64,000 nucleotides of DNA from a virus. How positions within the stretch are numbered: the first letter of the stretch is position 1; each line of letters starts with the position of its first letter. The stretch lies in the IMG/VR virus record IMGVR_UViG_3300008339_000010, positions 1 through 64,000 of that record, one strand, 5' to 3'. Of the stretch, positions 33,457 through 42,097 are shown in pieces. The translations under genes were made by a program, and so were the position numbers. The notes beneath the pieces are model-generated. The model was given only the letters and a program-made list of their open reading frames with translations. It was not told the origin of the DNA and searched no databases.

Positions 33457-34448
33457 CTGTCCTGATTGTCGTAATAAATTATCTGACTACCTAGATATTC
33501 AAATAAAATTGGCACACTGGTCAATCCTAGTGCCTCTTCAACTTTTTGTTTGGCATCCAGCGGTGTGACAAAAAGCATAAATCCACCACCGCCTGCCCCC
33601 AACAACTTACCTCCCAGAGCTCCTGCTGTTAGAGCACGATCATATATTTCATCAATTTTCTGATTGGTCGATTCGGGCTGTATTGCCTTTTTTAGAATCC
33701 ATTGTTCGTTTAGAGCCTCGGCAAAGTCTGTCAGTCTGTTTTGATTTGCATCAAACAATATACTCTGCGCTCGATCAGTTAAAGCATTCATATCCTGCAA
33801 TTTTTTTTCTTGTTGCCCAAGTAAAGCAATAGTTTTTTTCGCTAACTGACCGCTCTCTCTGCAATCTTGTGTATGAAACATCTGCATTGATGATTCCAAT
33901 TCTCGGTGTATGCCAGAATCAAGTATCAAGGGATTGACCGTAAAATCTTGATGTCCACCAAAATTGATTTTATTGAAACCACCAAATGCGGCGGCCACCT
34001 GATCTTGGCTACCCACATCTTGTTTCAAAACTTTCTGCTCGATATACAAGGCATCTAATGCTAACTGACGTTTAGTCTTGAGTTGATTAGTCAAGGTATA
34101 GAGACCGTGTAGAAGACCTACTGTGAAACTACTGCTAGAACCTATGCCTGTGCGATTAGGCAAATCTCCGTGATGTGTAATATCGATACCAAAATCAATA
34201 TTACAAAACTTCAAACATTCTCTGATCACAGGAATAGATATTTCATCTATGGAATTGGTTTCTTGTACCTCATAATATCTTATGCGATATTTGTAATCAA
34301 ACACTTGAGGCAATTTCCTAATAACAATAAAACTATATTTGTTAATAGTGGTGCTGATTACTGATCCCGGATGATACTCATACCAATCTGGATAGTCGGT
34401 CATGCCTCCGAAAAAACTTACTCTATAAGGAGTTCTAACTATGATCAT
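33453..34448 (-). CDS. GHMP sugar kinase, HddA/WcbL-like (heptose-7-phosphate kinase)
   Basis: The GHMP motifs are intact: RTPYRVSFFGG at the N-terminus, the ATP loop GIGSSSS (101-107) and the C-terminal GAGGGGF. Its length (331) and the FFGGMTDYP wording resemble D-glycero-D-manno-heptose-7-phosphate kinases. Such kinases act at the first step of GDP-heptose synthesis, which fits neighbours of GMD and Fcl type. A fucokinase-like activity is the main alternative. Coupled by 4-base overlaps to genes on both sides. Confidence 0.83.
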   Translation of the reverse strand: MIIVRTPYRVSFFGGMTDYPDWYEYHPGSVISTTINKYSFIVIRKLPQVFDYKYRIRYYEVQETNSIDEISIPVIRECLKFCNIDFGIDITHHGDLPNRTGIGSSSSFTVGLLHGLYTLTNQLKTKRQLALDALYIEQKVLKQDVGSQDQVAAAFGGFNKINFGGHQDFTVNPLILDSGIHRELESSMQMFHTQDCRESGQLAKKTIALLGQQEKKLQDMNALTDRAQSILFDANQNRLTDFAEALNEQWILKKAIQPESTNQKIDEIYDRALTAGALGGKLLGAGGGGFMLFVTPLDAKQKVEEALGLTSVPILFEYLGSQIIYYDNQDR

Positions 34449-35458
34449 CTTATCAAATAATTTTTATTGATCTCGTTAACCTTCTCTCGCCAATGGTCTA
34501 GTAGATCTTGCATGGTCCGATCAAAGGTAATTTCCGGTTTCCATCCAGTATGCTTACGAAATTTTTCTGTGTTTGGTATCTGGAGATCTGCATCTATTGG
34601 ACGCAATCGGTCAAGGTCGACTTCTACCCGTATGCTGTCCTGACAGGCACTTAATGATATTAACTTATCAAGGATATCCTGCACTCGGCATACATGCGTG
34701 CCTCCTATGTTGTAATATTCTCCAGGGACAGGATTTACGGTAACAAGCATAAGATAAGCTCGCACAGCATCTCTGACATCAGCAACAGTCCGTAAACTAT
34801 CAAGATTGCCCACCTTGACAACAGGTTCTATTTTACCTTTTTCAATCATAGCGATCTGTTTGGCAAAAGATGATTCAGCAAACACATCTCCGCGACGCGG
34901 ACCGGTATGTGTGAACATTCTAGTGGTCATGACTTTTAATCCGTATGCTTCGGCATAAAATCTTCCCAACAAGTCTGTACCAACCTTGCTAATAGCATAT
35001 GGCGAGGCTGGATGAAAAGTGCAATTTTCATCTATAGGAAGTTTTTCTTTAGGAACTCGACCAAATACTTCTGAACTAGCACAAACATGTATTATTGCGT
35101 CAGGACAGTGAATTTTACATGCTTCTAACAATCTTGCTGTGCCTTGGATGTTAGTGTTAAGAGTTTCTACAGGACTATCAAAACTAGTCTTTGGAAAACT
35201 TTGTGCCGCAAGGTGGAAAACATAATCGGGCTTTGAATTTTTTATGATTTTTTGCAATGACGGATCATCATTTAAATCACCATACTCGAGCATGATGCGT
35301 TTTTTTTGATTTATATCGGGGATCAAATGATTGATGTTGTCAAGAGGACTCCGCCATCTTATTACACCAACAATATTCCAGTCAGTTTCTTTAAGGATCA
35401 GATCGGCTAGATGGCTTCCGACCATGCCTGTGATTCCGGTGATAAGTGCAGTAGTCAT
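34445..35458 (-). CDS. gmd: GDP-mannose (or GDP-heptose) 4,6-dehydratase
   Basis: An extended SDR: G8-x-x-G11-x-x-G14 (TGITGMVG), SS-E-V-F (129-132), catalytic Y154/K158 (SPYAISK) and the RMFTHTGPRRGD segment of GDP-mannose 4,6-dehydratases (337 residues). It makes GDP-4-keto-6-deoxymannose, or the heptose equivalent as for WcbK/DmhA-type enzymes. The kinase gene beside it leans towards a heptose substrate. It is the first gene of the GDP-sugar triplet, with no clear ribosome binding site in the 21-base gap upstream. Confidence 0.87.
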   Translation of the reverse strand: MTTALITGITGMVGSHLADLILKETDWNIVGVIRWRSPLDNINHLIPDINQKKRIMLEYGDLNDDPSLQKIIKNSKPDYVFHLAAQSFPKTSFDSPVETLNTNIQGTARLLEACKIHCPDAIIHVCASSEVFGRVPKEKLPIDENCTFHPASPYAISKVGTDLLGRFYAEAYGLKVMTTRMFTHTGPRRGDVFAESSFAKQIAMIEKGKIEPVVKVGNLDSLRTVADVRDAVRAYLMLVTVNPVPGEYYNIGGTHVCRVQDILDKLISLSACQDSIRVEVDLDRLRPIDADLQIPNTEKFRKHTGWKPEITFDRTMQDLLDHWREKVNEINKNYLIR

Positions 35459-35479
35459 TTTGCTTGGTTAATATATAAT

Positions 35480-36919
35480 TTATTGTTTGATTAATTGCTT
35501 GGCTAGATATCCACAATCGGCCCACCATTCGACCATTTCTGGGAATACTTTGAGAAATCTCGTGCCGCGGCGTCGGTCATGTTCATCGAAAAATCGGAAC
35601 CAATCCGCACGCTGACGGCGCACATAATCAGGATCTAGTTTCTTTCCTTCTCGCATCCACGCGATGTCTCTATCCAATCTCTGTAGTTCGTAATCTTTAA
35701 AGCCTTTGAATCGTCGTTCTTCGGTTTCGAGATTTTTCATCATGAAAACCCAAACTTCTTCCAGTTTGTCTGCGTAACTTTCGGGCAAGATCTGCAGGCT
35801 CTGCCAGGCTGGATTTCTCAACACAGGAGTATCGAACCAAACACGCTGATAAGTGTTAGAATAGATCTGTCTTAATCCCAACATCCCTACCATGAGTTCC
35901 TGGAAACTAGTCACTGACAAGTTGTTCATGGTTATGATAAATGTGATGGAACTGCGATGTGGTATTTCAGTGAGGAATTGATTCACACGATCCCATAACA
36001 GGGCAAAATCCATACCATGCCGTATATACTCGGCACGGTCCATCCAAGCATCAAGGCTCACATACTGCATGAAATGCTCCACACGCTCGTTGTCGCAGAT
36101 CATTTTCACATAACCTTTGTAGCGTTGCCAAAGACGTTCGTCGGCACAGAAGTTTGATGTTACATTAAGATGCAGTCGCGGATTGTGATGAGCCATCACA
36201 TAGTCAAACACTTTATAAGTGTTCTTGTCCATCATAGGCTCGCCGCCGGTCATACGGAAATGTTCTAGTTCCGGATACAGCGCAGGCCACCACTGCCAAA
36301 ATGCTTCAAGATAGGGATTGTGTTCACGAAAAGGTATGGGTTTGCGATCTCCTTGGAAGTAAGCAGGATCGTTATGAGGTGTAGCAGTGGGCCAGGCGCC
36401 GTGACGTTCTGCTTCTTCCATCCAGGACGTAGAAAATTGTGGACTGCAATAACTACATTTGAGATTGCAAACAGAATTGAAATTGACTTCCACATAACTA
36501 GGAGTGACATCTTGGTCCCATGGCGCGGTCACTATCTTTTCAAAATCACGAGCCGCCCAGGGTTCTCCGGATCTGTAATGACGATCCGACATTTCTCCGA
36601 GATCTTCCATGTTCCAACAATACTGACATTCGCCCGGGCGTGTGCCTTCTAACATCAATCGGCGTTGCTGTTTTTTGTGTTCAGTATTGTGGATACCCGA
36701 TGGACTGCGTTGTATGTCCTCGATGCGTATTTTGTGCAACGGAGGATGATAGCAGGAATTGGTATGGCCAGTGGTGAGATGTAAACTGACTTGTTTCCAC
36801 TTGGCCAAACAAAGACTAGAACTTACAGTATCGAGTTTTTGTTTGATTATTTCTGCATCACTTAAGAATTTTGACTTGAAGTCTTGTAATACTTCATCGC
36901 CTTTGTTTTGTTCAGACAA
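35480..36919 (-). CDS. Radical SAM protein, W/HP subfamily, separate from the tandem set
   Basis: Core motif C151-x3-C155-x2-C158 (CNLKCSYC), GGEP near 222. N-terminal set C37 (CLAKW), C56 (SCYHP), C98/C101 (CQYC). It pairs with the gene at 28758-30116: both have TTGHT/GSGMT-x-SC-HP, a PWDQD/PADQD element and CSYC. There is no early ATG. TTG 36919, with GGAG 10 bases upstream, is preferred over TTG 36928, so the start is uncertain. It has 479 residues. Confidence 0.85.
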   Translation of the reverse strand: MSEQNKGDEVLQDFKSKFLSDAEIIKQKLDTVSSSLCLAKWKQVSLHLTTGHTNSCYHPPLHKIRIEDIQRSPSGIHNTEHKKQQRRLMLEGTRPGECQYCWNMEDLGEMSDRHYRSGEPWAARDFEKIVTAPWDQDVTPSYVEVNFNSVCNLKCSYCSPQFSTSWMEEAERHGAWPTATPHNDPAYFQGDRKPIPFREHNPYLEAFWQWWPALYPELEHFRMTGGEPMMDKNTYKVFDYVMAHHNPRLHLNVTSNFCADERLWQRYKGYVKMICDNERVEHFMQYVSLDAWMDRAEYIRHGMDFALLWDRVNQFLTEIPHRSSITFIITMNNLSVTSFQELMVGMLGLRQIYSNTYQRVWFDTPVLRNPAWQSLQILPESYADKLEEVWVFMMKNLETEERRFKGFKDYELQRLDRDIAWMREGKKLDPDYVRRQRADWFRFFDEHDRRRGTRFLKVFPEMVEWWADCGYLAKQLIKQ

Positions 36920-37856
36920 TATTGACAATCTCCGTTGAATACTTTTGATCTAGCAGAAGATTGTAGTTATGATCTAGAATAGATTGCATATCCTGATACA
37001 TGTGATACAATTCTGACTTAGATTTTTTGACCAAGTCATCAATGAGTTTTAGTGTTGATTGCAATCTATCTTTGGTATCAAACCCATCATAGTCTTCGTT
37101 CCAAAAATTCCAAAATGTCTTAAACCCCATCTGCCGTAGATACTCTAGATAATTCCGGCTGGCAAAAACAATAAATGGTTTTTTCATCCACATCGGTCTA
37201 AAAGTCTTTTCGGTAGCATAAAAAGTTTCCCCTGACACATGTGATTCAACTACCACATCAACTAGAATATTTTTATAGTAATTTGTCAGCGGATCTGAAA
37301 AATCATAACCTTCACTGTCAGTGTATCTATCTGGACTAGACAACAACAAAGGAAGATCATCAATCAACACACTGGCGTCTTTGACACTTTCAATGCGATA
37401 AGATAATAGTTTGTCAAATTCAAAATGCACCAAATCATCCACACCGGTATTAGCCGAGAAATGTATCAGGCTTTTACGGCCGTGATAGCGTCTTAAATGT
37501 CCTGCAATAGCCAGTCGAGCCGCTGTGGGTCTCCCAAACAATGCATAGAAGACATGCGTTTGATCCCAAGAATGCATGCTGTTATCTATGGATTCAATTT
37601 TTTTTGGCCAGTGATTTTCTAAAAATTTTATATGATAATAAGGATGTGATTCCAATGGATTGGCCGTGATAACAGTAACATTTTTATGTTCCATGGATTC
37701 TAATAATCGATAAACTCCCAAAGTTTTCATGCTCACAGCTTCGGGGGCCACAGTAATCTCAATCGGAAGACCTTGATTAGCAAACAAAAATCTAACAAAT
37801 TCATCTTTGTTCCAAAACTTATCACTGGTTGCAAGGATCTGGAAAGATACTGTCAT
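36912..37856 (-). CDS. TEK-motif putative glycosyltransferase, family member 6 of 6
   Basis: The ATG at 37856 overlaps the upstream stop (TAATG) behind GAGGGG; a GTG 6 bases upstream is the alternative. The 314-residue protein has the signature at about 206-262: VVVESHV, FYATEKTFRPM, KPFIVFA, YLRQMGFKTFWNFW, NEDYDGFD, closest to member 2 in its end. The gene is AT-rich. The N-terminal half carries an alpha/beta domain with no recognised motif. Confidence 0.65.
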   Translation of the reverse strand: MTVSFQILATSDKFWNKDEFVRFLFANQGLPIEITVAPEAVSMKTLGVYRLLESMEHKNVTVITANPLESHPYYHIKFLENHWPKKIESIDNSMHSWDQTHVFYALFGRPTAARLAIAGHLRRYHGRKSLIHFSANTGVDDLVHFEFDKLLSYRIESVKDASVLIDDLPLLLSSPDRYTDSEGYDFSDPLTNYYKNILVDVVVESHVSGETFYATEKTFRPMWMKKPFIVFASRNYLEYLRQMGFKTFWNFWNEDYDGFDTKDRLQSTLKLIDDLVKKSKSELYHMYQDMQSILDHNYNLLLDQKYSTEIVNIV

Positions 37857-38785
37857 TACCACCCCTCTTGTCGTCGGATCACATCAATCTCACGTGTCAT
37901 TACGCCGAGATTCTGCCAGTTAGATCTGTAATGATCCTTGAAAAATGCGCTCTGGAACGGGGGCATGAACGCCATGGGTAATCCCAATTGTGTGCTCAAT
38001 GGATCGGTATAAAAATCAATCACCCCTGCTGGGTCTTGTTCAGCCACTGTGGATTCCCATATCGTTTTTAGAGTATCAAACCACTGCACTTCTCGATAGT
38101 CCCAGTCAGAAAGCATGGTCATGTATGTGCCTTGACGGGCACCGGCTATGGCCCAAAATCCATTTTCAACATCGCAGCCTATGTTGTGCCATATCGTGAG
38201 ATGATCGAAATTGCGTTTATGCACACGATCCTTGAATTCACTCACTGTGGGACGGCGCCCACGATCCAGGCACATCTTGACGCCTTCTCGGAACCCTGCA
38301 CGCCAGGCATGGAATGGTGATCCATTGGGATAGGTTGTTGAATAGCAATCATGCATGGGCCAATACAGTGGATCAAAGCAGAATTCTACCACTGTTTCGT
38401 CTCGCCCATCTGTGGATTCATGGGTTTTCATGTTGAGAACGAAATCTCGGGTCCACGAACTCAACCCACCGTTGCCATACATCAGACCATTGACATGATT
38501 GCGAGCACGCCACCGCAACACAGCACGCTCCCATGATTCATCTGGAAATTCCAGTGTGAGATTGAAAAAGTTTTCTTGGGGAAGATTGTCTCCATCTATC
38601 AAGATGAAACGCTCGGTTTCTGATGCGTCGGCTGCGGCCTTGTGTGCGGCATCTGATCCTTTGACGCTGTCCACACGTTTGGCCCAGGGGACCATGTTGC
38701 GTATTTTGACCCAAAATTCTTCTTTGAGAGGCTCGTCATAGGACAGGTAGACGACGTCAAGATCTGCTATATCAACTTTCTTCAT
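37856..38785 (-). CDS. Putative glycosyltransferase-like protein, related to the gene at 17.5-19.1 kb
   Basis: A 309-residue protein opening with DLDVVYLSYDEP, then SDAAHKAAADASETERFILIDGDN, in which DGD (near 70) could be a GT-A metal motif. MYGNGGLSSWTR and FHAWRAGFREGVKM follow. The same order (ISNGEPN, AAYHAAAQASNTDWFF, YGHQAMIAYNKR, WSAWRTAFRECVKL) occurs in the C-terminal third of the protein at 17508-19112, so the two share a domain. Sugar transfer is inferred from the fold pattern only. Confidence 0.65.
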   Translation of the reverse strand: MKKVDIADLDVVYLSYDEPLKEEFWVKIRNMVPWAKRVDSVKGSDAAHKAAADASETERFILIDGDNLPQENFFNLTLEFPDESWERAVLRWRARNHVNGLMYGNGGLSSWTRDFVLNMKTHESTDGRDETVVEFCFDPLYWPMHDCYSTTYPNGSPFHAWRAGFREGVKMCLDRGRRPTVSEFKDRVHKRNFDHLTIWHNIGCDVENGFWAIAGARQGTYMTMLSDWDYREVQWFDTLKTIWESTVAEQDPAGVIDFYTDPLSTQLGLPMAFMPPFQSAFFKDHYRSNWQNLGVMTREIDVIRRQEGW

Positions 38786-39119
38786 TGGTCACGGTTACTT
38801 TCCAAAATTTCTTTTGAGTATAGGTGGTTGGCACAACGATACAAACATCGTCGGCATGGCAAGCATATTCGCCATGATCTGCTGGTGCCAATCGCCAACT
38901 GCTCTGTTGTGTTATTTTAATCAATTTTCCATCGCGCACTTTGAGATCCATGCGCACTTGTTCAAAGGTATGACGATCCACTACAATGTATGTGCCAGGA
39001 AGATCTTCCATGGAATAGCAAGTGATGGTTCCGGAATCGTCATAGTAGATGCGGAATTCGGCTCGATTTTCGGGCACGGTCCAATCATGCTGTGTGGCGG
39101 CTTGCCAAAAGGCATCCAT
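38772..39119 (-). CDS. Uncharacterised phage protein (115 aa)
   Basis: A mostly beta protein (FRIYYDDSGTITCYS, GTYIVVDRHTFEQVRMDLKV) ending in a beta-rich segment (FWKVTVTN). It overlaps the genes on both sides (14 and 35 bases). The composition fits a small globular domain without membrane segments; no family is recognised. Its position among glycosyltransferase-like genes suggests an accessory role. Confidence 0.65.
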   Translation of the reverse strand: MDAFWQAATQHDWTVPENRAEFRIYYDDSGTITCYSMEDLPGTYIVVDRHTFEQVRMDLKVRDGKLIKITQQSSWRLAPADHGEYACHADDVCIVVPTTYTQKKFWKVTVTNEES

Positions 39120-39924
39120 AATGCTCCTCCAATTCTAGTGCCAGGGGTTTGTGATGATAATGCACAACCCCATGCTGTTCTATGGTGTTGATGCGCAGTC
39201 TTCCATCTACCAATTCGTAGACAAATTCGTCGGTCCATGGGCGTGCGTCTGTCTTGAGATAGTTGACTGCGGGCTTCATGTGTATCATGCTGGGCCATGC
39301 GTCGGGCAAAGTCACAAGATCCTCGCCCATATACTTGGCCGCCATGGCATAGATCATATCAGTGTTGGCAGGAATGCTATCACAATATTTCAATGTTTTA
39401 CGAGCCTCGGGCCACTTTTCAAACAGCACACGCACCAGTTCAAAAAATTCCGATGCCGTGCGACTCAATCTCCAATATGTGATGGCATTGTAGAGATCTG
39501 GAAGATCATTGTCGTCCCAGTGTCTACGATAAGCGCGGCAATCACTGACGTTGTTGAGATAGTTACGCATACCACGACTGACTACGACATCTCGATGTTC
39601 GAACCAAGACCACCAATGGTCGATGGATCCGTTGACTATCATATCAGATTCGAGTTTGATCGTTTCGCGGAATGGAGAAGCATGGAATGCTTGCCAGTCG
39701 TTGGCCAACTTCCATGTGTCGTTGGCAGCTTGATCTCCATGAGGGAAAGGTTTGATGATATCAAACACCGGATCTGATTCTTCGGCGTCTGTGACCAAAC
39801 ATATCCTACAATCTGGCATCCACCAACGTAGGCTCTTGGCCAGTGCTCGAGCACAGGCTACGTAGTCATCGCGACCGTTGTTGCTGGCTATGATTAGATA
39901 TCCACGTTCAAATAGCACTGGCAC
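39085..39924 (-). CDS. GT-A-like glycosyltransferase (putative)
   Basis: Opens with YLIIASNNGRDDYVACA, a nucleotide-sugar-type strand-loop, then CRICLVTDAEES and the acidic triad ESD (92-94, IKLESDMIV) placed like the DxD of GT-A enzymes, followed by a Trp-rich acceptor region. 279 residues; the start is a GTG preceded by GGGG, overlapping the upstream gene by 17 bases. It is paralogous with the gene directly upstream (shared NN-x-R-x-DYV opening and acidic triad). Family GT8-like is possible but not proven. Confidence 0.68.
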   Translation of the reverse strand: MPVLFERGYLIIASNNGRDDYVACARALAKSLRWWMPDCRICLVTDAEESDPVFDIIKPFPHGDQAANDTWKLANDWQAFHASPFRETIKLESDMIVNGSIDHWWSWFEHRDVVVSRGMRNYLNNVSDCRAYRRHWDDNDLPDLYNAITYWRLSRTASEFFELVRVLFEKWPEARKTLKYCDSIPANTDMIYAMAAKYMGEDLVTLPDAWPSMIHMKPAVNYLKTDARPWTDEFVYELVDGRLRINTIEQHGVVHYHHKPLALELEEHYGCLLASRHTA

Positions 39925-40729
39925 AGATTTTCCCCAGATCAGGTTTGTTCATGACATGGAGATCACAATCCTCCAATAACATGCGTTGGTGACGCTCTTG
40001 ATTATCAACCATCCTCACATAGTTCAGTTGGAATCTATCGGGCTCCAATTGATTCAAATACACATCATAAAAACTGGTAAACAAAGGCCACGGAATGCTG
40101 GGTATAGAATCCTCGACGTGCCCATAAACAGTGTTGAGAGCGATGCTGATAGCGTAGTCATTGCGATAGAGATCTTGGCTGAATTTATAGATGCGACTGT
40201 AATGATACCAGTTATCTTCGATCATGTGCATCATCTCAAACACAGATTGTGCCAACGCACTCTTCCGGAAATACAGTACCGTGGCCCACCACATGGGCAT
40301 TTCTACCGATCCAAATCTAGTATCGGCAGCAAAGTTCCTGCGTTCTGTGACATCTAACACATAACGATGGCATAAAATATCTTGATCGGTTTCAAACAGG
40401 ATTTTCAGTCTATCTGAAGCAACGATATAATCTGTATCAAGCACCAAGGTCTGATCATAAGGACTCAAATCATAGGCCCTGCATCTACCTCGATTGAACC
40501 ATGTGGCTGATGAATCCGCATTCATATGATCGTATTTGCGTGTGCCTCCACTGCGACTTTCGGCCGTGATCACTTGATCAAACATCGTGACATCGTTGGG
40601 CGCTGAATCAGTGATCAATGTGACTGGTAATCCAAGATGTCTGTTGATCCTGGGTGCGGACCATTGTGCTTGTTGCACATAATCCACACGATCATTGTTG
40701 AACGCGAATAATAGAACGCCTTGAGTCAT
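39908..40729 (-). CDS. GT-A-like glycosyltransferase with DxD motif (putative)
   Basis: The start at 40729 is fixed by an ATGA overlap with the upstream gene; the longer open frame is rejected. The product (273 residues) begins GVLLFAFNNDRVDYV, has PVTLITDSAPND and a DTD triad (98-100, LVLDTDYIV), a standard metal/nucleotide-sugar motif. MPMWWATVLYF follows. It is the sister of the gene downstream (39085-39924), and both probably arose by tandem duplication. The acceptor is unknown. Confidence 0.7.
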   Translation of the reverse strand: MTQGVLLFAFNNDRVDYVQQAQWSAPRINRHLGLPVTLITDSAPNDVTMFDQVITAESRSGGTRKYDHMNADSSATWFNRGRCRAYDLSPYDQTLVLDTDYIVASDRLKILFETDQDILCHRYVLDVTERRNFAADTRFGSVEMPMWWATVLYFRKSALAQSVFEMMHMIEDNWYHYSRIYKFSQDLYRNDYAISIALNTVYGHVEDSIPSIPWPLFTSFYDVYLNQLEPDRFQLNYVRMVDNQERHQRMLLEDCDLHVMNKPDLGKICASAI

Positions 40730-41037
40730 CGTTGTTGAGATAATTGTTGATGCTCGATCAACCAAGCCGTCATCTGCTCCTGCCAACGATCATGCGCCAG
40801 GTGCTGTAATTCCAACACATTGATCTGCACAGGAGTGCCATAAAGATCCTCTATGACTGCGTCTTCAGTGGGACAACTCTGTAACAGGGCCAAGAGTTCA
40901 GGACCTGCCCGCCACATACCGCCGGCAAAGGCAAAGGTCATTTTGGAATGGTATTTTTCTTTCAGCAGGCGTTTCTGCGTGGCATGATCAAAACGGCTAC
41001 GGATTTGTTTGACTAGTTGTTCTGGATCCAAGTTCAT
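40726..41037 (-). CDS. Small phage protein (103 aa), first gene of the leftward accessory operon
   Basis: A helical, basic N-terminus (QLVKQIRSRFDHATQKRLLKEKY) leads to FAFAGGMWRAGPELLALL and a C-terminal helix ending WQEQMTAWLIEHQQL. It is read from an extended -10 promoter (TGTTATAAT) only 5 bases before the ATG, apparently leaderless, and couples to the DxD glycosyltransferase by ATGA. Small proteins of this type lie beside the structural modules of T4-like phages, so it may be a structural or assembly factor. No named function. Confidence 0.7.
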   Translation of the reverse strand: MNLDPEQLVKQIRSRFDHATQKRLLKEKYHSKMTFAFAGGMWRAGPELLALLQSCPTEDAVIEDLYGTPVQINVLELQHLAHDRWQEQMTAWLIEHQQLSQQR

Positions 41038-41042
41038 ACTCC

Positions 41043-41051
41043 ATTATAACA
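41043..41051 (-). promoter_or_regulatory. Extended -10 promoter of the leftward accessory operon
   Basis: Read on the minus strand: TG, one base, TATAAT. No good -35 is seen, as is usual for extended -10 promoters. The ATG at 41037 is 5 bases downstream. It could drive the near-continuous set of genes down to 22.4 kb. Confidence 0.65.
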
Positions 41052-41068
41052 GAGTATGTAGCAAAACA

Positions 41069-41092
41069 AAAGGGCCCGGAGGCCCTTTTTTT
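41069..41092 (-). terminator. Strong terminator at the end of the structural operon
   Basis: AAAGGGCC/GGCCCTTT forms an 8-bp stem with a four-base loop, flanked by A- and T-runs, so it can act in both directions. On the minus strand it lies 16 bases past the last fibre gene and insulates the promoter at 41043-41051. Confidence 0.9.
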
Positions 41093-41108
41093 ACCGATTG
41101 ACGATGTT

Positions 41109-42086
41109 TTATGATCCAGTTTGTGATCCAGCCAGTGTGGGTGTTCCCCAACTGGTCGTGGTAAGATATGTGGTAGCACTGGGGATCAGTGTGAGGGTAG
41201 ATGTAAGTGTACCATCTACTGTGGTCAAACCGCCGGGTTTGGCGATGGTGGAGGCAATGGTTATTACTGAACCAGCATCAGCGTTGGAACCTTGTGTACC
41301 GTTGCTCTTGATGTTTACAGTGATTGAGTTACCTTCATAGCCATAGTAAGAACTGGCCGATTGTGTGAATACCTGCACATTGGCAGTGGTGAGATCGTAG
41401 TATCCAGTGTTAGCGGAGATAGTCGGAGATCCAGATCCACCAGTTTTCACAGTTCCGGTATAACTACCGCCTGCGATGGTCTGTGTTCCTGTTCCTGCTG
41501 TGTAGTTAAGTGTTCCGCATGCAGTGCAAAGGTTGGTGATAGCAGTGTTTTGATCGCTGACTGAACCGCCGGTGCGGCTCCAGGTCTGGGTGATACGTCC
41601 ACCGGCGTTAAAGAAATAACGTGCGGCATCTCCAGATGCAAAGGTCACTGTTTGTGTAAATATCACCGACGAGGTCCAGGAGGTAGCACGACTTACAGCA
41701 CCACCGGCAGTGATCGATGTGCCCACAGCGGCGCAGTTCAATCTGTTGTTAAAAATCGTGGTGATGTTGGTCGACAGAGCTGCATAGGCACTGATCGTGT
41801 CCCCTGCCACCGGGCTAGAGATCGCAGTGATCGATGATCCTTGTTGGCTGGCTGCACTGGATATACGTGCCAGCATGGTCGACCATTGCGTAGCTGTCAC
41901 TGTTTGTCCTGCTGACACTGCGCTCAAAACTGGTAAAGTGGTCTGACCATATCCTTTGTCACCTGTGCCCACACCCCATACAGTGTTGACGTTTGCGACG
42001 TTGTTGTCACCTGTGCCGGCAGCATTACCTGTGGCAAAGATGTTGTAATCGTCGTCTAATATTACTGATCCGGTCGAGTAGGCCAT
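41109..42086 (-). CDS. Virion structural protein, probable tail fibre
   Basis: 325 residues, very rich in Thr, Ser, Gly and Ala, with almost no Lys and few charges. It consists of short beta segments (GTQTIAGGSYTGTVKTGG, NSITVNIKSNG), the composition of trimeric fibre and adhesin shafts. The opening MAYSTGSVILDDDYN resembles T4-like phage fibre N-termini. A CTACG-type cysteine pair lies near 205. It is the last gene of the structural operon and starts 11 bases after the preceding fibre gene, with AAGGAT before the ATG. Confidence 0.75.
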   Translation of the reverse strand: MAYSTGSVILDDDYNIFATGNAAGTGDNNVANVNTVWGVGTGDKGYGQTTLPVLSAVSAGQTVTATQWSTMLARISSAASQQGSSITAISSPVAGDTISAYAALSTNITTIFNNRLNCAAVGTSITAGGAVSRATSWTSSVIFTQTVTFASGDAARYFFNAGGRITQTWSRTGGSVSDQNTAITNLCTACGTLNYTAGTGTQTIAGGSYTGTVKTGGSGSPTISANTGYYDLTTANVQVFTQSASSYYGYEGNSITVNIKSNGTQGSNADAGSVITIASTIAKPGGLTTVDGTLTSTLTLIPSATTYLTTTSWGTPTLAGSQTGS

Positions 42087-42097
42087 TCTTGTTATCC

